In this document: positions 1 to 9,012 of the stretch, piece by piece
Position numbering within the stretch: position 1 is the first letter of the stretch
Layout: each line of letters opens with the position of its first letter
Source: a bacterium
GTDB lineage: Bacteria; Bacillota; Bacilli; Lactobacillales; Streptococcaceae
Assembly: GCA_905221375.1 (NCBI GenBank)
Contig: CAJNCY010000001.1
Span: 186,001-250,000, forward strand
Length of the DNA stretch: 64,000 bases
Direction of reading: 5' to 3'
The notes under the pieces: model-generated
What the model saw: only the letters and a program-made list of their open reading frames with translations
Database searches by the model: none
Told to the model about the DNA's origin: nothing
Translations under genes and position numbers: made by a program

Positions 1-821
1 TGAGTGGCTTGTGACAAGATATAAACACCTGGTGTTCCACCCTTCATCGCTTCAGCTGGTACTGGGAAATGATTTCCGAGGAAACCTAAACCGATGTAAA
101 GAGCGCTGAAAGCAAGGGCAACAACGATACCAACAACCCAAATAGTCGAAATATATTCTTTCTTACTTGAAAATCCAAGTTGTTTCAAGGTTTGAACTGC
201 AATCACACTAAAGGCAACTGAGGCAAGGGCGTCCAAGGTATTATATCCTTCTAGGAAACCTGTCCCAAAGGCAGAAGCTTGATAAGCAGCTGAAGCAGCT
301 TGAGGACTTGTTCCACCGTATTTGAAAGCTCCCAGAACAACCAAGATAACAATCAAAATCGCAAAGACTGGTGTTAAAATACGGCCGATACGGTCCAAGA
401 TTTTTGATGGATTAAGCGAAATCAAATAGGCTGCCACAAAATAAAGAACCGTAAAGACAATCAAGCCAAGACCTTTATTTGCATCCGACAAAAGAGGGCT
501 AATCCCTACTTCGTAAGCTGTTGTAGCTGTACGTGGGATAGCAAAGAATGGACCGATTGACAAGTAAAGAACTGAGAGGTAGAGAGTCGCAAACCAAGGC
601 GCTACCTTTGTTGAAATCTCGTGAATATATCCTTTAGGATTGAGCGTTCCAATAATAAGGGTCAAGACGGCGATACCGACGCCTGAAAAGACAAAACCTG
701 CGATAGCAGGAAGAAAATGTTCTCCAGATAGAGCACCTAGAGAAGGCGGAAAAATCAAGTTCCCCGCACCAAAAAATATTCCAAACAGGAGTAAACCTGT
801 TAAGGCACCTTTTTTAGCCAT
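1..821 (-). CDS. brnQ: Branched-chain amino acid transport system carrier protein BrnQ (3' part outside window)
   Basis: Cation-coupled symporter of the LIV-II family, importing leucine, isoleucine and valine across the cytoplasmic membrane. About 273 codons from the N-terminus are visible and the C-terminal part runs off the window start. The reading is an uninterrupted series of hydrophobic helices. The N-terminus carries the family's FFGAGNLIFPP stretch near residues 15-26, and an IGPFFAIPRTATTAYEVG stretch follows around residue 85. The start is the ATG at 821, preceded by AAGGAGATTTTC, a strong ribosome binding site. The gene has its own extended -10 promoter about 35 nt upstream and is separated from the rhodanese gene by a terminator, so it is probably monocistronic here. 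Family assignment is firm; substrate preference among branched-chain amino acids is inferred from the family. Confidence 0.93.
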   Translation of the reverse strand, partial: MAKKGALTGLLLFGIFFGAGNLIFPPSLGALSGEHFLPAIAGFVFSGVGIAVLTLIIGTLNPKGYIHEISTKVAPWFATLYLSVLYLSIGPFFAIPRTATTAYEVGISPLLSDANKGLGLIVFTVLYFVAAYLISLNPSKILDRIGRILTPVFAILIVILVVLGAFKYGGTSPQAASAAYQASAFGTGFLEGYNTLDALASVAFSVIAVQTLKQLGFSSKKEYISTIWVVGIVVALAFSALYIGLGFLGNHFPVPAEAMKGGTPGVYILSQAT

Positions 822-855
822 GAAAATCTCCTTCATATTTATAAAATACTGACCT

Positions 856-864
856 AGTATATCA
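856..864 (-). promoter_or_regulatory. Extended -10 promoter of brnQ
   Basis: On the minus strand TGATATACT (TGn plus TATACT) lies about 35 nt before the brnQ ATG. No good -35 is visible, which is common with extended -10 promoters in streptococci. The preceding 917-934 contains the palindrome ATTCTC-N6-GAGAAT, a possible operator of unknown regulator. Confidence 0.6.
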
Positions 865-939
865 TGAATGGGAGTATGAAAAAAGCTTCACGAAGTAAAT
901 ATTGAATGTTTTCAAGATTCTCAAAAATGAGAATTATCT

Positions 940-980
940 AAAAATAAAACTCTCCTACCCAGTACACACCGAGTAGGAGA
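940..980 (-). terminator. Rho-independent terminator of the rhodanese gene
   Basis: An 8-bp stem (TCTCCTAC with GTAGGAGA, 951-980) is followed on the minus strand by GTTTTATTTTT. It lies 11 nt after the rhodanese stop codon. Confidence 0.85.
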
Positions 981-991
981 AAGTCTACTGT

Positions 992-1279
992 TTACAATTC
1001 TTCAAAGGCTAACATGCCACCTTGAACATTGATAACTTTATAATCTTGTTCAGCTAGAAATTGACAAGCACGCGACGATCTCATTCCAGATTTGCAAATA
1101 ACATAATGTAACTGGTCCTTGTCCAACTGATTATAGGTATCAGCCAATTGACTAAGTGGTAGGTTCTGAGCACCTTCTAAATGAAGTGCTTCAAACTCAT
1201 CTACTTCTCTCACGTCCACTAGAGAAAGTTGGTCGTTTTGGTAAAGCTGATAAAATGCGTCAAAGGTTATTTCTTTCAT
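992..1279 (-). CDS. Single-domain rhodanese-like protein
   Basis: Small cytoplasmic sulfurtransferase-type protein of 95 residues consisting of one rhodanese domain. The active-site loop CKSGMRS (residues 62-68) has the catalytic Cys62 and a six-residue loop typical of sulfur-transferring, GlpE/PspE-like rhodaneses. The N-terminal DVRE motif is at 22-25. The frame is open to 1315, but the ATG at 1279 is preferred: AGGAG sits 8 nt upstream and the extra 12 residues are basic and unlike the family. A BOX repeat begins just upstream of the start. Persulfide acceptor and physiological role cannot be told from sequence. Confidence 0.88.
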   Translation of the reverse strand: MKEITFDAFYQLYQNDQLSLVDVREVDEFEALHLEGAQNLPLSQLADTYNQLDKDQLHYVICKSGMRSSRACQFLAEQDYKVINVQGGMLAFEEL

Positions 1280-1293
1280 TCTTTTTCTCCTAA

Positions 1294-1445
1294 TACTCTT
1301 CGAAAATCTCTTCAAACCACGTCAGCGTCGCCTTACCGTATGTGTAGAATACTGACTACGTCAGTTCCATCTACAACCTCAAAACAGTGTTTTGAGCAAC
1401 CTGCGGCTAGCTTCCTAGTTTGCTCTTTGATTTTCATTGACTATA
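1294..1445 (-). repeat. BOX element, boxA-boxB-boxC type (~152 bp)
   Basis: Plus-strand sequence starts TACTCTTCGAAAATC and contains the boxA core GTCAGCGTCGCCTTACCGTA (reverse complement of the classic BOXA1R primer site). It continues through a boxB-like middle with AAAACAGTGTTTTGAGC and ends with boxC-like TTTGATTTTCATTGA. The length matches A+B+C (about 59+45+50). BOX elements are characteristic repeats of S. pneumoniae and S. mitis. This copy lies between the UDG-family and rhodanese genes, and its boxC end supplies the stop codon of the UDG-family gene. Confidence 0.9.
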
Positions 1446-2019
1446 AAATGGTTTTAATTCTTTTTTTCAAATCTGGCACTACTTCTGCCTCAAACCAAGG
1501 ATTTTTAGCCATCCAGATTTGATTTCGTGGTGAGGGGTGAACTAGTGGAAAATACTCTGGCAAGTAATTCTGATAATGTTTTACCCGTTCTGTCACCTTG
1601 CCACTAACTTTCTCATGTAAATAGTAGGCTTGGGCATACTGGCCAATCAAGAGGGTTAACTCAATATCTGGTAATTCTTGCAAGAGCTGTGGATGCCATT
1701 TTTCTGCAAAACCAGTTCTCGGTGGCAGGTCACCTGATTTTCCATGTCCTGGAAAGTAGAAATCCATAGGCAAAACAGCAAAATAACCTGAATTGTAAAA
1801 GGTATCTTCATCCACACCTAGCCACTCCCGCAAGCGGTCACCACTCTTGTCCTTCCAGTAAAGGCCTGCCTCTTGGGTTTTAAGTCCCGGTGCCTGACCG
1901 ACAATATTGATGCGAGCAGTCTTTGGCGCCGCAAAGAGAGGTTCAATACCACGCTCTGTATAGCCGGCATTCTGCGGATCTGCCATAATAGCCTGCTTGA
2001 TTCTTTCAATTTGAGACAT
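1441..2019 (-). CDS. Uracil-DNA glycosylase family protein
   Basis: A 192-residue protein with the UDG superfamily fold signatures: GQAPG at residues 41-45 (motif A, the water-activating loop region) and HPSPRN at 161-166 (motif B, DNA-intercalation loop). This matches the COG1573-like family often annotated simply as uracil-DNA glycosylase family protein in streptococci. No cysteine cluster for a 4Fe-4S centre as in family 4 enzymes is visible, so activity on uracil in DNA is not assured. Start ATG at 2019 has GGAGG 8 nt upstream. The TAG stop (1441-1443) lies inside the terminal repeat of a BOX element, so the C-terminus may have been set by that insertion. Confidence 0.85.
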   Translation of the reverse strand: MSQIERIKQAIMADPQNAGYTERGIEPLFAAPKTARINIVGQAPGLKTQEAGLYWKDKSGDRLREWLGVDEDTFYNSGYFAVLPMDFYFPGHGKSGDLPPRTGFAEKWHPQLLQELPDIELTLLIGQYAQAYYLHEKVSGKVTERVKHYQNYLPEYFPLVHPSPRNQIWMAKNPWFEAEVVPDLKKRIKTIL

Positions 2020-2032
2020 CTACTTTCCCTCC

Positions 2033-2066
2033 AAAAAGAAGTCTAAGCATAACATCTCAGACTTCT
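2033..2066 (-). terminator. Terminator of pepV
   Basis: Stem AGAAGTCT/AGACTTCT with a 14-nt loop is followed on the minus strand by TTTTT. The T-run overlaps the start of the ribosome binding site of the next gene, so the intergenic space is very compact. Confidence 0.85.
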
Positions 2067-2072
2067 ATCGTT

Positions 2073-3473
2073 CTATTTGATCAATTCGTAAATAGCTTCG
2101 GCATAGATTGCTGCTGCTCGGAAGAGATCGTCCAAGGCGATAAATTCATTGGCTTGGTGCATGGTGTCAATTGAGTCTGGGAACATGGCACCATAGGCAA
2201 CTCCGCGTTCGAGCAAGCGACCAAAGGTTCCACCACCGATAACTTGCTCATGACCTTTAAGTCCAGTTTGTTTTTCATAGACATTCAACAAGGTTTGGAC
2301 AAGTGGATCTTCCATTGGCACATAGTGAGGCGTGTGACCGTGTTCAGAAAGGCTAACAGAAGCAACTGGCAAGTTTTCAAGGATTGACTTGATTTGCTCT
2401 GGGCTTGTTCCTTTTGGATAGCGGATATTAAGGGCAATGGTATTATCAGCGCTTGTTTCATCAAAGCGGAAGACGCCAGCATTCATAGAAAGGGCACCCA
2501 TCTTTTCATCCACATGGGCAATCTTGAGACTTTCACCCTCATGATCATTCAAGAGAATCTTACCAGCGATGTCAAGGTAGTCTTTGGCTGGACCAGCAAA
2601 GTCAAACTGGCTAAGGAAGAGAGCTAGGTAAGTCGCCCCATTGACACCTGAAGCAGGCATAGCACCGTGGGCTGATTTACCAATGATCGTCACCTTGTAT
2701 TGGTCAGCTTCTTCTTGGAGTTCTCCTCTAAGTTTGTGTTCTGCAACAAAGGCATCTAGTTCAGCTTGCAAGTCAGCCAAATCACCTGAAACGACTGCTG
2801 TTGCTGATTCTGGCACCATATTTTCACGCAAACCACCTGTGAAGCTATGAAGGCGGGCAGCACCTGTATTTTCACCTGCAAAGTGGAGGTATTCAGTAAT
2901 ATTTCCTTTTTCACCGTTGATGATAGGGAATTCAGCATCTGGAGAGAAACCGAAGTCTGGTTTTGCAAGTCCTACGTGCTCGAAGTAGTAGTCCATGTCT
3001 GCCCAGCCTGATTCTTCGTCTGTTCCGACGATGAAACGAACTTTTTTAGAAGTTGGAAGCCCCAATTCTTTGATGATTTTCAAACCATAGTAACAAGCTG
3101 TTGTAGGCCCCTTGTCGTCCGAAGCACCACGCGCATAAAGACGACCATCTTTGATAGTTGGTGTGTAAGGATCTGTGTCCCAACCGCTACCAGCAGGCAC
3201 TACATCCATGTGGGCAAAGATTCCGAGAACTTCTTCTCCATCACCAAACTCAAAATGTCCTGCGTAATTGTCAACATTCTTAGTTGGATAGCCATCACGG
3301 TCTGCGATTTCAAGGAATTTTTCCAAGGCTTTTACCGGCCCAGGTCCAAATGGATGCTCAGCATCAACCTTGCTATCATCACGTTCTGAGTTGATTTCCA
3401 AAAGGCTAAACAAGTCAGCCAAGAGGTCTTCTTTGCGTTTTTCTACTTCTGCTGTAAAATCAATTGCTGTCAT
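2073..3473 (-). CDS. pepV: Dipeptidase PepV (M20 family)
   Basis: Cytoplasmic zinc dipeptidase of family M20A (carnosinase-like, Xaa-His dipeptidase), which hydrolyses dipeptides released by oligopeptide uptake. 466 residues from the ATG at 3473. Zinc and catalytic residues are recognisable: AHMDVVP with His88 and Asp90, GASDDKGP with Asp119/120, and TDEESGW with Glu153/154. A C-terminal GGGTFGRLLERGVAYG segment holds further ligands. The frame extends 12 codons upstream, but that would overlap the nitroreductase gene and lacks a good ribosome binding site, whereas AGAAAGAAG precedes 3473. It follows the nitroreductase gene by 13 nt and is probably cotranscribed with it. Confidence 0.95.
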   Translation of the reverse strand: MTAIDFTAEVEKRKEDLLADLFSLLEINSERDDSKVDAEHPFGPGPVKALEKFLEIADRDGYPTKNVDNYAGHFEFGDGEEVLGIFAHMDVVPAGSGWDTDPYTPTIKDGRLYARGASDDKGPTTACYYGLKIIKELGLPTSKKVRFIVGTDEESGWADMDYYFEHVGLAKPDFGFSPDAEFPIINGEKGNITEYLHFAGENTGAARLHSFTGGLRENMVPESATAVVSGDLADLQAELDAFVAEHKLRGELQEEADQYKVTIIGKSAHGAMPASGVNGATYLALFLSQFDFAGPAKDYLDIAGKILLNDHEGESLKIAHVDEKMGALSMNAGVFRFDETSADNTIALNIRYPKGTSPEQIKSILENLPVASVSLSEHGHTPHYVPMEDPLVQTLLNVYEKQTGLKGHEQVIGGGTFGRLLERGVAYGAMFPDSIDTMHQANEFIALDDLFRAAAIYAEAIYELIK

Positions 3474-3486
3474 TTTTTTCTTCTTT

Positions 3487-4092
3487 CTATCTTTTCTCGA
3501 TGATTTCATCTACTGGCAAACGGTAGCTTGGTTCTAATTTTTCGTCTGTGTAACCCACTGTAATCAAAAGTTCTGGACGGAAACGGTCTTCAATTTCCAA
3601 AACCTCATTGACTTTTGATTTGTCAAATCCAAGGATCAAATTTGATCCGATTCCTTGGTCTGTAAGAGCGAGAACCAGGTTCATGGCAACCAGACCTGCA
3701 TTGAGGGCTAGGTAGTCGCTGACTTGTTGTTCATTGTAACGCGCAAATTCAGCTGGCAAATTCTTCATAAAATATTGAAGTTGCTCTTCAGAAAAGTTAT
3801 TAGCACCACCAACTCGGGCAATCTTACGAGCACGTTTAGCAAGATCTGTGTCTGTAAATAAGACAATAGTTACAGGCGCTGATGATACCTGTTCAAAGTT
3901 TGAACCGTAAGCCAATTTTGCCAATTCAGCATTTTTCTCACGAACCACCACAAATTTCCAAGGCTGGCTGTTGTGGGCGCTTGGTGCCAAGGTTGCGATT
4001 TCGATAGCCGTACGCACATCTTTGGGATCAACTGGCTTATCAGTGAACTGCTTGGTCGCATGACGTTTTTTGTTTAATTCAAGAAATTTCAT
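3487..4092 (-). CDS. Nitroreductase family protein (NAD(P)H:FMN-dependent)
   Basis: A 201-residue flavoprotein of the nitroreductase superfamily. The N-terminal RHATKQF and the APSAHNSQPWKFVVV segment around residues 37-51 are the FMN-binding signature. The C-terminal half carries GIGSNLILGF and a TVGYTDEKLEPSYR end typical of the YfkO/NfnB-like group. It probably reduces nitro or quinone compounds; the natural substrate is unknown. The start ATG at 4092 is preceded by AAAAGGAAATCGATT. A probable extended -10 (TGGTAGAAT) lies about 40 nt further upstream. It forms a two-gene unit with pepV. Confidence 0.9.
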   Translation of the reverse strand: MKFLELNKKRHATKQFTDKPVDPKDVRTAIEIATLAPSAHNSQPWKFVVVREKNAELAKLAYGSNFEQVSSAPVTIVLFTDTDLAKRARKIARVGGANNFSEEQLQYFMKNLPAEFARYNEQQVSDYLALNAGLVAMNLVLALTDQGIGSNLILGFDKSKVNEVLEIEDRFRPELLITVGYTDEKLEPSYRLPVDEIIEKR

Positions 4093-4265
4093 AATCGATT
4101 TCCTTTTCTAATTCTACTGCTTCCATTCTACCATAATTTGAAAGAGCTTGCAGGGATTTTTCGTAGAGACAAACTGGAACAAGGATAAGCAACCGAATGA
4201 AGAAAATCATTTAAATAAGGAAGCCCCTCATCCAGTTCCAATTAATTTTCAGTTACTTAAAGAAA

Positions 4266-5120
4266 CTAGTCTATCTTATATTCTGACTTTATAGCCTCCA
4301 AGAAATTCTTCACATCCTCTACATACCCATGCTTTTCTATTAAGCTGGCTAATAGTTCCAGATTGTGCCCCTGATAGTTGTCTTCTCTTCGTAGCTCTTC
4401 ATACATTTCGATAAAGGGAAGTCCCTTGGACTTGGCCAATTCTAACTCCGCTTCATAATCATAAGCGACTTTACGAAATAGGATATTTACCAATTCTCCA
4501 TCTTCAACTTCTATCACGGCATACTGGGCACGGTGATTTTTTAACGCCTCCCAATTAAAATAGGGCATACCAATCGACCCTGGATTGATGATTTGTTGCC
4601 CTTGACTGCCATAACGAAGCAACTGTTTGTGAACATGACCATAGACTGCCACGTCCGTTTCCGCATCTAGCAGTTGGTCAAATTTCTCTGTATCATTCTC
4701 AACCAGTAGATCCCCACCATAATTTTTGTCAGGTAAATTATGTGAGAGAGAAAAACGCAGTCCCTCAACTTCTTTCTTTTCCAGCAATGGCAAGCTTCGT
4801 AGCCAGACAACAGTTGCAGGATCCATTTGCTCCATCAAAAACTGGGTCATGCGCATTGACTGGATTTCTTGTGGATCTTCCAAACCATATTCGCCATCCA
4901 AGGCCTCAAGAACACAATCATCCCAATTGCCTCGAACACTGGCTGTGATAGGAAGGTCCTTTAGCAGGGCTACCAAGTCATAAGCACCTGGACCAGGAAG
5001 AAAAATATCTCCCAGAAGCCAGTATTCACTGACTCCTTGATTTTTAGCATCTGCGATCACTGCTTCTAGCGCCGTCGCATTTCCATGAATATCTGATAAA
5101 ATTGCGATTTTATGGTTCAT
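4266..5120 (-). CDS. Metallophosphoesterase (calcineurin-like, YfcE/MJ0936-type)
   Basis: A 284-residue cytoplasmic metal-dependent phosphatase/phosphodiesterase. Motifs are in the usual order: SDIHGN (residues 9-14), LLGDIF with the second Asp, [13 protein letters not shown] and GHVHKQ, which together supply the two-metal site. The C-terminal ~90 residues go beyond the minimal domain and are mostly charged helices. Its start overlaps the end of uvrC by 11 nt, with GGAAGG as ribosome binding site inside uvrC, so translation is probably coupled. Substrate is unknown; a role in DNA repair is not implied by the coupling alone. Confidence 0.88.
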   Translation of the reverse strand: MNHKIAILSDIHGNATALEAVIADAKNQGVSEYWLLGDIFLPGPGAYDLVALLKDLPITASVRGNWDDCVLEALDGEYGLEDPQEIQSMRMTQFLMEQMDPATVVWLRSLPLLEKKEVEGLRFSLSHNLPDKNYGGDLLVENDTEKFDQLLDAETDVAVYGHVHKQLLRYGSQGQQIINPGSIGMPYFNWEALKNHRAQYAVIEVEDGELVNILFRKVAYDYEAELELAKSKGLPFIEMYEELRREDNYQGHNLELLASLIEKHGYVEDVKNFLEAIKSEYKID

Positions 5121-6957
5121 TATGGTTTCCTTCCGTTTGGTAATCTACTCTTTCTTCTGCCACTTGAAGCAAGGCTTCTTCTTCCTGCGGGTTCAACTTT
5201 CTCTGAACAGCTTCTGCGACTGTTCTTGGTACCCCAACTTCGACAATCTCATCCACACTGGCTTCCTTGATTTTGGTCAAAGACTTGAAATGCTTCATGA
5301 GATTTTGCTTGCGTTTAGGTCCCAGACCGTCAATCCCATCCAATTGAGATGAAAAGGAATTTTTGGAGCGCAGTTGGCGGTGGAAAGTGATAGCAAAGCG
5401 GTGCACCTCATCTTGGATGCGTTGGAGGAGGAAAAATTCCTGAGAATTGCGAGACAACTCCACCACCTCAAGTGGATCTCCAAAGAGCAATTCATGGGTT
5501 TGGTGTTTATCATTCTTTTGCAGACCTGCAATGGGAATATCCAAGCCCAGCTCCTCTTGGATGACTTGCTTGGCTATATTGACTTGACCTGGTCCCCCAT
5601 CAATCACAATCAAATCTGGAGGAGTCAAACCGTCACGCTGTACTCGACCATAGCGCCTGCGAATGACTTCTCTCATACTGGCATAGTCGTCTGGTCCAAC
5701 GACAGTCTTGATTTTATACTTACGATAATCCTTCTTACTTGGTTTGCCGTTGACAAAGACCACCATGGCTGAAACAGGACTGGTCCCCATAATGTTGGAA
5801 TTATCGAAAGATTCGATACGAACTGGGGTTGGGATTTGAAGCAAGCGTCCTAGATTTTCAATAGCCCCCTGTGTCTTTTCGACAGATTTCTCTAGCAGGT
5901 TGAATTTCTGCTCTAGGCTGACTCGGGCATTCTTTATAGCCAGATTGACCAGCTGTTTTTTCTCTCCACGTTGGGGTTTGAGAATCTTAGTATCCACCAA
6001 AGCCTTGACAGCTTCTTCGTCAATATCCTGCGGAATCAGTACCTCATTAGGAACCAGGTGAGATTTTTCTTGATAAAACTGCCCCACATAGGTCAAGAAG
6101 TCCTCATCCGGATCATTGTAGTAAGGGAAGAGATTGACATCCCGCTCAATGAGTTTTCCCTGACGGACAAAGAAAACCTGAACACACATCCAACCCTTGT
6201 CCACATAGTAGCCAAAGACATCACGATTCTGGAGATCCTTAGCCATGACCCGTTGCTTGGTTCGAAGCGTTCCAATAGCCTGAATCAGGTCACGATATTC
6301 CGCCGCACGTTCAAATTCCATAGTCTGGGCTGCCGTTGCCATCTTGCCCTTGAGGTCATCGATGATTTTGTCATCCTGTCCTTTTAAGAAATCAGAAACT
6401 TCCTGAGCCATAGACTTGAAATAGGCCTCATCCTTCTTACAAATGGTATGAGCCATACACTGGCCGATATGATAGTAAAAACAGACCTTAGACGGTGGAT
6501 TGGTACACTTACGAAATGGAAAAATCCGATCCAGCAACCGCTTGATTTCATTGGCTGCCCCCACATCTGGATAGGGACCAAAGTAGAGTCCTCCGTCCTT
6601 TTTGACCTGACGGGTGATAATCAAACGAGGATAGCGCTCATTGGTGATTTTGATGAAAGGATAGGACTTATCATCCTTGAGCATGATATTGTATTTAGGC
6701 TTATTTTCCTTGATGAGGTTGATTTCTAGGAGAAGTGCCTCAATATTGGACTCCGTAACAATAAATTCAAAATCCACAATTTCAGACACCAGAGCCTCTG
6801 TCTTGGTATCGTGACTTCCACGGAAATAGGACCTCACGCGATTGCGCAGATTTTTAGCCTTTCCTACATAGATAATGGTGCCGTTTTTATCCTTGTGAAT
6901 GTAACAACCAGGGCTGGTCGGCAAGAGCTCTAGTTTTGATTTAATCAAGTTGTTCAT
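5110..6957 (-). CDS. uvrC: Excinuclease ABC subunit C
   Basis: Nuclease subunit of the UvrABC nucleotide excision repair complex, making both incisions around a lesion. 615 residues, the usual length. Order of domains: N-terminal GIY-YIG endonuclease ([13 protein letters not shown] and [14 protein letters not shown], about 14-42), a UVR motif for UvrB binding ([13 protein letters not shown], about 215-227), the RNase H-like C-terminal nuclease (SFDNSN and [10 protein letters not shown]), and a terminal helix-hairpin-helix region ([19 protein letters not shown]). The ATG at 6957 is only 6 nt downstream of a perfect TATAAT, so the mRNA may start at the initiation codon (leaderless); no ribosome binding site could fit. 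Confidence 0.97.
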   Translation of the reverse strand: MNNLIKSKLELLPTSPGCYIHKDKNGTIIYVGKAKNLRNRVRSYFRGSHDTKTEALVSEIVDFEFIVTESNIEALLLEINLIKENKPKYNIMLKDDKSYPFIKITNERYPRLIITRQVKKDGGLYFGPYPDVGAANEIKRLLDRIFPFRKCTNPPSKVCFYYHIGQCMAHTICKKDEAYFKSMAQEVSDFLKGQDDKIIDDLKGKMATAAQTMEFERAAEYRDLIQAIGTLRTKQRVMAKDLQNRDVFGYYVDKGWMCVQVFFVRQGKLIERDVNLFPYYNDPDEDFLTYVGQFYQEKSHLVPNEVLIPQDIDEEAVKALVDTKILKPQRGEKKQLVNLAIKNARVSLEQKFNLLEKSVEKTQGAIENLGRLLQIPTPVRIESFDNSNIMGTSPVSAMVVFVNGKPSKKDYRKYKIKTVVGPDDYASMREVIRRRYGRVQRDGLTPPDLIVIDGGPGQVNIAKQVIQEELGLDIPIAGLQKNDKHQTHELLFGDPLEVVELSRNSQEFFLLQRIQDEVHRFAITFHRQLRSKNSFSSQLDGIDGLGPKRKQNLMKHFKSLTKIKEASVDEIVEVGVPRTVAEAVQRKLNPQEEEALLQVAEERVDYQTEGNHNEP

Positions 6958-6963
6958 AATTCC

Positions 6964-6972
6964 ATTATAGCA
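6964..6972 (-). promoter_or_regulatory. uvrC: Extended -10 promoter of uvrC
   Basis: TGCTATAAT on the minus strand, with the last base of TATAAT 6 nt before the uvrC ATG. It directly adjoins the T-run of the preceding gene's terminator. Confidence 0.75.
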
Positions 6973-7000
6973 AAAAAGTAGGGAAAGATAGTCCCCTACT
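6972..7000 (-). terminator. Terminator of the matrixin gene
   Basis: Stem AGTAGGG/CCCTACT followed on the minus strand by TTTTTTG. The stem includes the stop codon of the matrixin gene (6996-6998), and the T-run abuts the uvrC -10 element. Confidence 0.88.
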
Positions 7001-7697
7001 CATTGGTCTCATATAATTTTCGAAGTCTTTCAACATCCTCTTCCTGGATACCATAAAAGGAACCTGCAGGTTGCATGACAGACTTCTCATCTGTATGGTC
7101 CAAGCCAATTGCATGCCCCAACTCATGTTCTGCCGTATGGACAATACGCTCAAAGGAATAGCCATAGTTAGGATTGGACAAATAATAATGATTCAACCGC
7201 ACCGTTACAGACAAGAATTGCCCCGTCAAGAGATTGGTCTGACTTTCCGCCTCTCCTGCCACAGGAGTACCTCCGTCATTCATCTCCGTAGCCATAATAT
7301 CTGCCTTGCCGGCCTCAGTCACAATTTCAAAGTTAAAAGCACCAGTTTGATTCCAATTCTGGATTGCTTTTAAATAAGCTTCTTGAAAGCGTGAATCCAT
7401 CTGGGGATCCAAGTAAATACGAGCAGAAGCCTGTGGCCACCTTCCTTCAGAATGCTGGTGGCTATCTGTCTGGTTCAACTTAGGCAGTTGCCCTGTTCTT
7501 TCCCATTGGTCGATACTTTGTTGACCAATCTTGACTGACCGCTCTGCCTGCTTCAACGCTCCTTGAAAATCCCCGTTCAGATACCAGAGAAATCCAAAAG
7601 CAAGAGTGCATAAAAGCAAAACAATCCAAACCAAGCGCCAAAACAAACGCCACACAAAAGAAAAGAAAGCCCCTATCAAACGAAAAAGCCAGCGCAT
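6996..7697 (-). CDS. Membrane-anchored matrixin-type zinc metalloprotease
   Basis: A 233-residue protein with a strongly hydrophobic N-terminal segment (about residues 3-40, rich in Trp, Phe and Leu) that should anchor it in the membrane. A ~190-residue extracellular part follows. The C-terminal catalytic motif [11 protein letters not shown] (HExxHxxGxxH, three zinc ligands) is followed by SVMQ, the Met-turn of metzincins, so it is a matrixin-like protease (M10 family) rather than a thermolysin. The ATG at 7697 is chosen because AAAGGTGGAGG precedes it; an upstream TTG at 7718 is possible but has no ribosome binding site. Substrate is unknown. It lies between the murMN cell-wall genes and uvrC but has its own terminator. 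Confidence 0.85.
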   Translation of the reverse strand: MRWLFRLIGAFFSFVWRLFWRLVWIVLLLCTLAFGFLWYLNGDFQGALKQAERSVKIGQQSIDQWERTGQLPKLNQTDSHQHSEGRWPQASARIYLDPQMDSRFQEAYLKAIQNWNQTGAFNFEIVTEAGKADIMATEMNDGGTPVAGEAESQTNLLTGQFLSVTVRLNHYYLSNPNYGYSFERIVHTAEHELGHAIGLDHTDEKSVMQPAGSFYGIQEEDVERLRKLYETNE

Positions 7698-7775
7698 GTC
7701 CCTCCACCTTTCTAGCAAATAAAAATTATTTTACTAAAACAAGCTGAAAGAAAGCTAAATACTGACTTTTTCATC

Positions 7776-9008
7776 TTAACGTCCTAATATTTTTTTGAAT
7801 AACTGAATAGCTTTGTATTTTAAAGGCGATGGATGATAACGGAAAGTTCCTGCTTTACGTACAATATAGCCATTAAAATTTTGTTTAAAACGCAAAACAC
7901 CATCACTACCATCAAAAATCCCTTGAATGCCTAGGAAGTTGTATTTAGGTATTCCACGTTTTATGCTTTCCAACATAACATATTTTTGAAGCAGTGCAGG
8001 GGCATAGAACTTATTAAACTCAGTGTAAGAACCACTAAAGAGATAAGTCGTTTCCTGAGGCATATAAACAAATAAACTCCCAGCTAAAACAATATCTTCT
8101 TCCCCATATTTTTCAATCAAGTCTCTCGCTTCTGCTTTTCTAACTTCAAAAGTTTCAAATTGACTAGAATATTCTCTCAGTTGATTTTGTTTTTTCTCAG
8201 AATGAGGATTTTTACTCAAATCAAGTCGCAACTTGTCCAAGACTTCTTCTAGTTTACTTTGTTCACCTTGCAATTTGCTCATATACTCCGAAAAATTTAA
8301 GCTTGCTATGAGAAACTCCGCTTGTTCTCCAAATGAATCATAAAAGTGCTCATAATATTCTAAACTTTTATCACTATATTCTCTACGTTCAGAAGTTTCT
8401 TTTGTTATATTCTTAAAAATCGATAGTTCTTCACGTTTTAACTTTTTCAACCGAATGCCAAACGTTTCAGCCTTTTTCACCAAGGGTTTACCCTTTTTGC
8501 TAAAACTTTTAAGCAAATTCTTTTCAGTTAACTCAGTCAAATCTTTATAGTATAACCAATCTGGTTCTCCACCTGGATAACCTCTTGTCAATCCATCAAA
8601 TTGATAACCTAAATCAGTCAAACCTTGAATAATACTTTTTTTCTCAGCATCTATTGGATTACCTTCACTATCAAAAGTTTGATAAGTTTCATAAGGTTTT
8701 ACAAGCAACTCTAATACACCATTTTGCTTGGCATATTCTTTTAACTCCGCATAAAAAACTGGAAGAGCATCTTGTTGAGTATAAATAGGCCCCGAATTGA
8801 GCTCCATATGCAGACCACCTAGCATGGGCAAGCTATAAACCAGAGCTGCAACTTGAATTTCTCCTTCTTGTTTCAAAGCAAGATAAACAATTCGAGCCCC
8901 TCTTTTTTCTAACAAGTCCCCCATCTGGACAGATTGCATAAAGGAACGAGAAGAAACCTGATCAGAATAAGCCTGAAACTCTTCTTTCGTGAGTGTAGTT
9001 AGTACCAT
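7776..9008 (-). CDS. murN: Peptidoglycan branching enzyme MurN (alanyl transferase, FemABX family)
   Basis: tRNA-dependent aminoacyl-ligase that adds the second residue (alanine) of the dipeptide cross-bridge to the lysine of lipid II, after MurM. 410 residues, the usual length. FemABX layout: two GNAT-like subdomains separated by a helical coiled-coil insertion (about 255-300, rich in Leu, Lys, Glu and Gln) that contacts tRNA. The C-terminal YNFLGIQGIFDGSDGVLRFKQNF segment is characteristic. It starts 4 nt after the murM stop codon, so the two are translated from one mRNA; AGAAAGTAAG at the end of murM serves as ribosome binding site. Loss of these enzymes is known to abolish branched muropeptides and lower penicillin resistance in pneumococcus. 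Confidence 0.95.
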   Translation of the reverse strand: MVLTTLTKEEFQAYSDQVSSRSFMQSVQMGDLLEKRGARIVYLALKQEGEIQVAALVYSLPMLGGLHMELNSGPIYTQQDALPVFYAELKEYAKQNGVLELLVKPYETYQTFDSEGNPIDAEKKSIIQGLTDLGYQFDGLTRGYPGGEPDWLYYKDLTELTEKNLLKSFSKKGKPLVKKAETFGIRLKKLKREELSIFKNITKETSERREYSDKSLEYYEHFYDSFGEQAEFLIASLNFSEYMSKLQGEQSKLEEVLDKLRLDLSKNPHSEKKQNQLREYSSQFETFEVRKAEARDLIEKYGEEDIVLAGSLFVYMPQETTYLFSGSYTEFNKFYAPALLQKYVMLESIKRGIPKYNFLGIQGIFDGSDGVLRFKQNFNGYIVRKAGTFRYHPSPLKYKAIQLFKKILGR

Positions 9009-9012
9009 ATAC

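Noticed and set aside
1294-1445. RUP element
   Set aside because: The sequence contains the BOXA1R primer site (GTCAGCGTCGCCTTACCGTA region) and boxC end, so it is a BOX element.
5374-6387. Plus-strand open frames opposite uvrC
   Set aside because: Shadow frames of a fully conserved gene; no ribosome binding sites or recognisable products.
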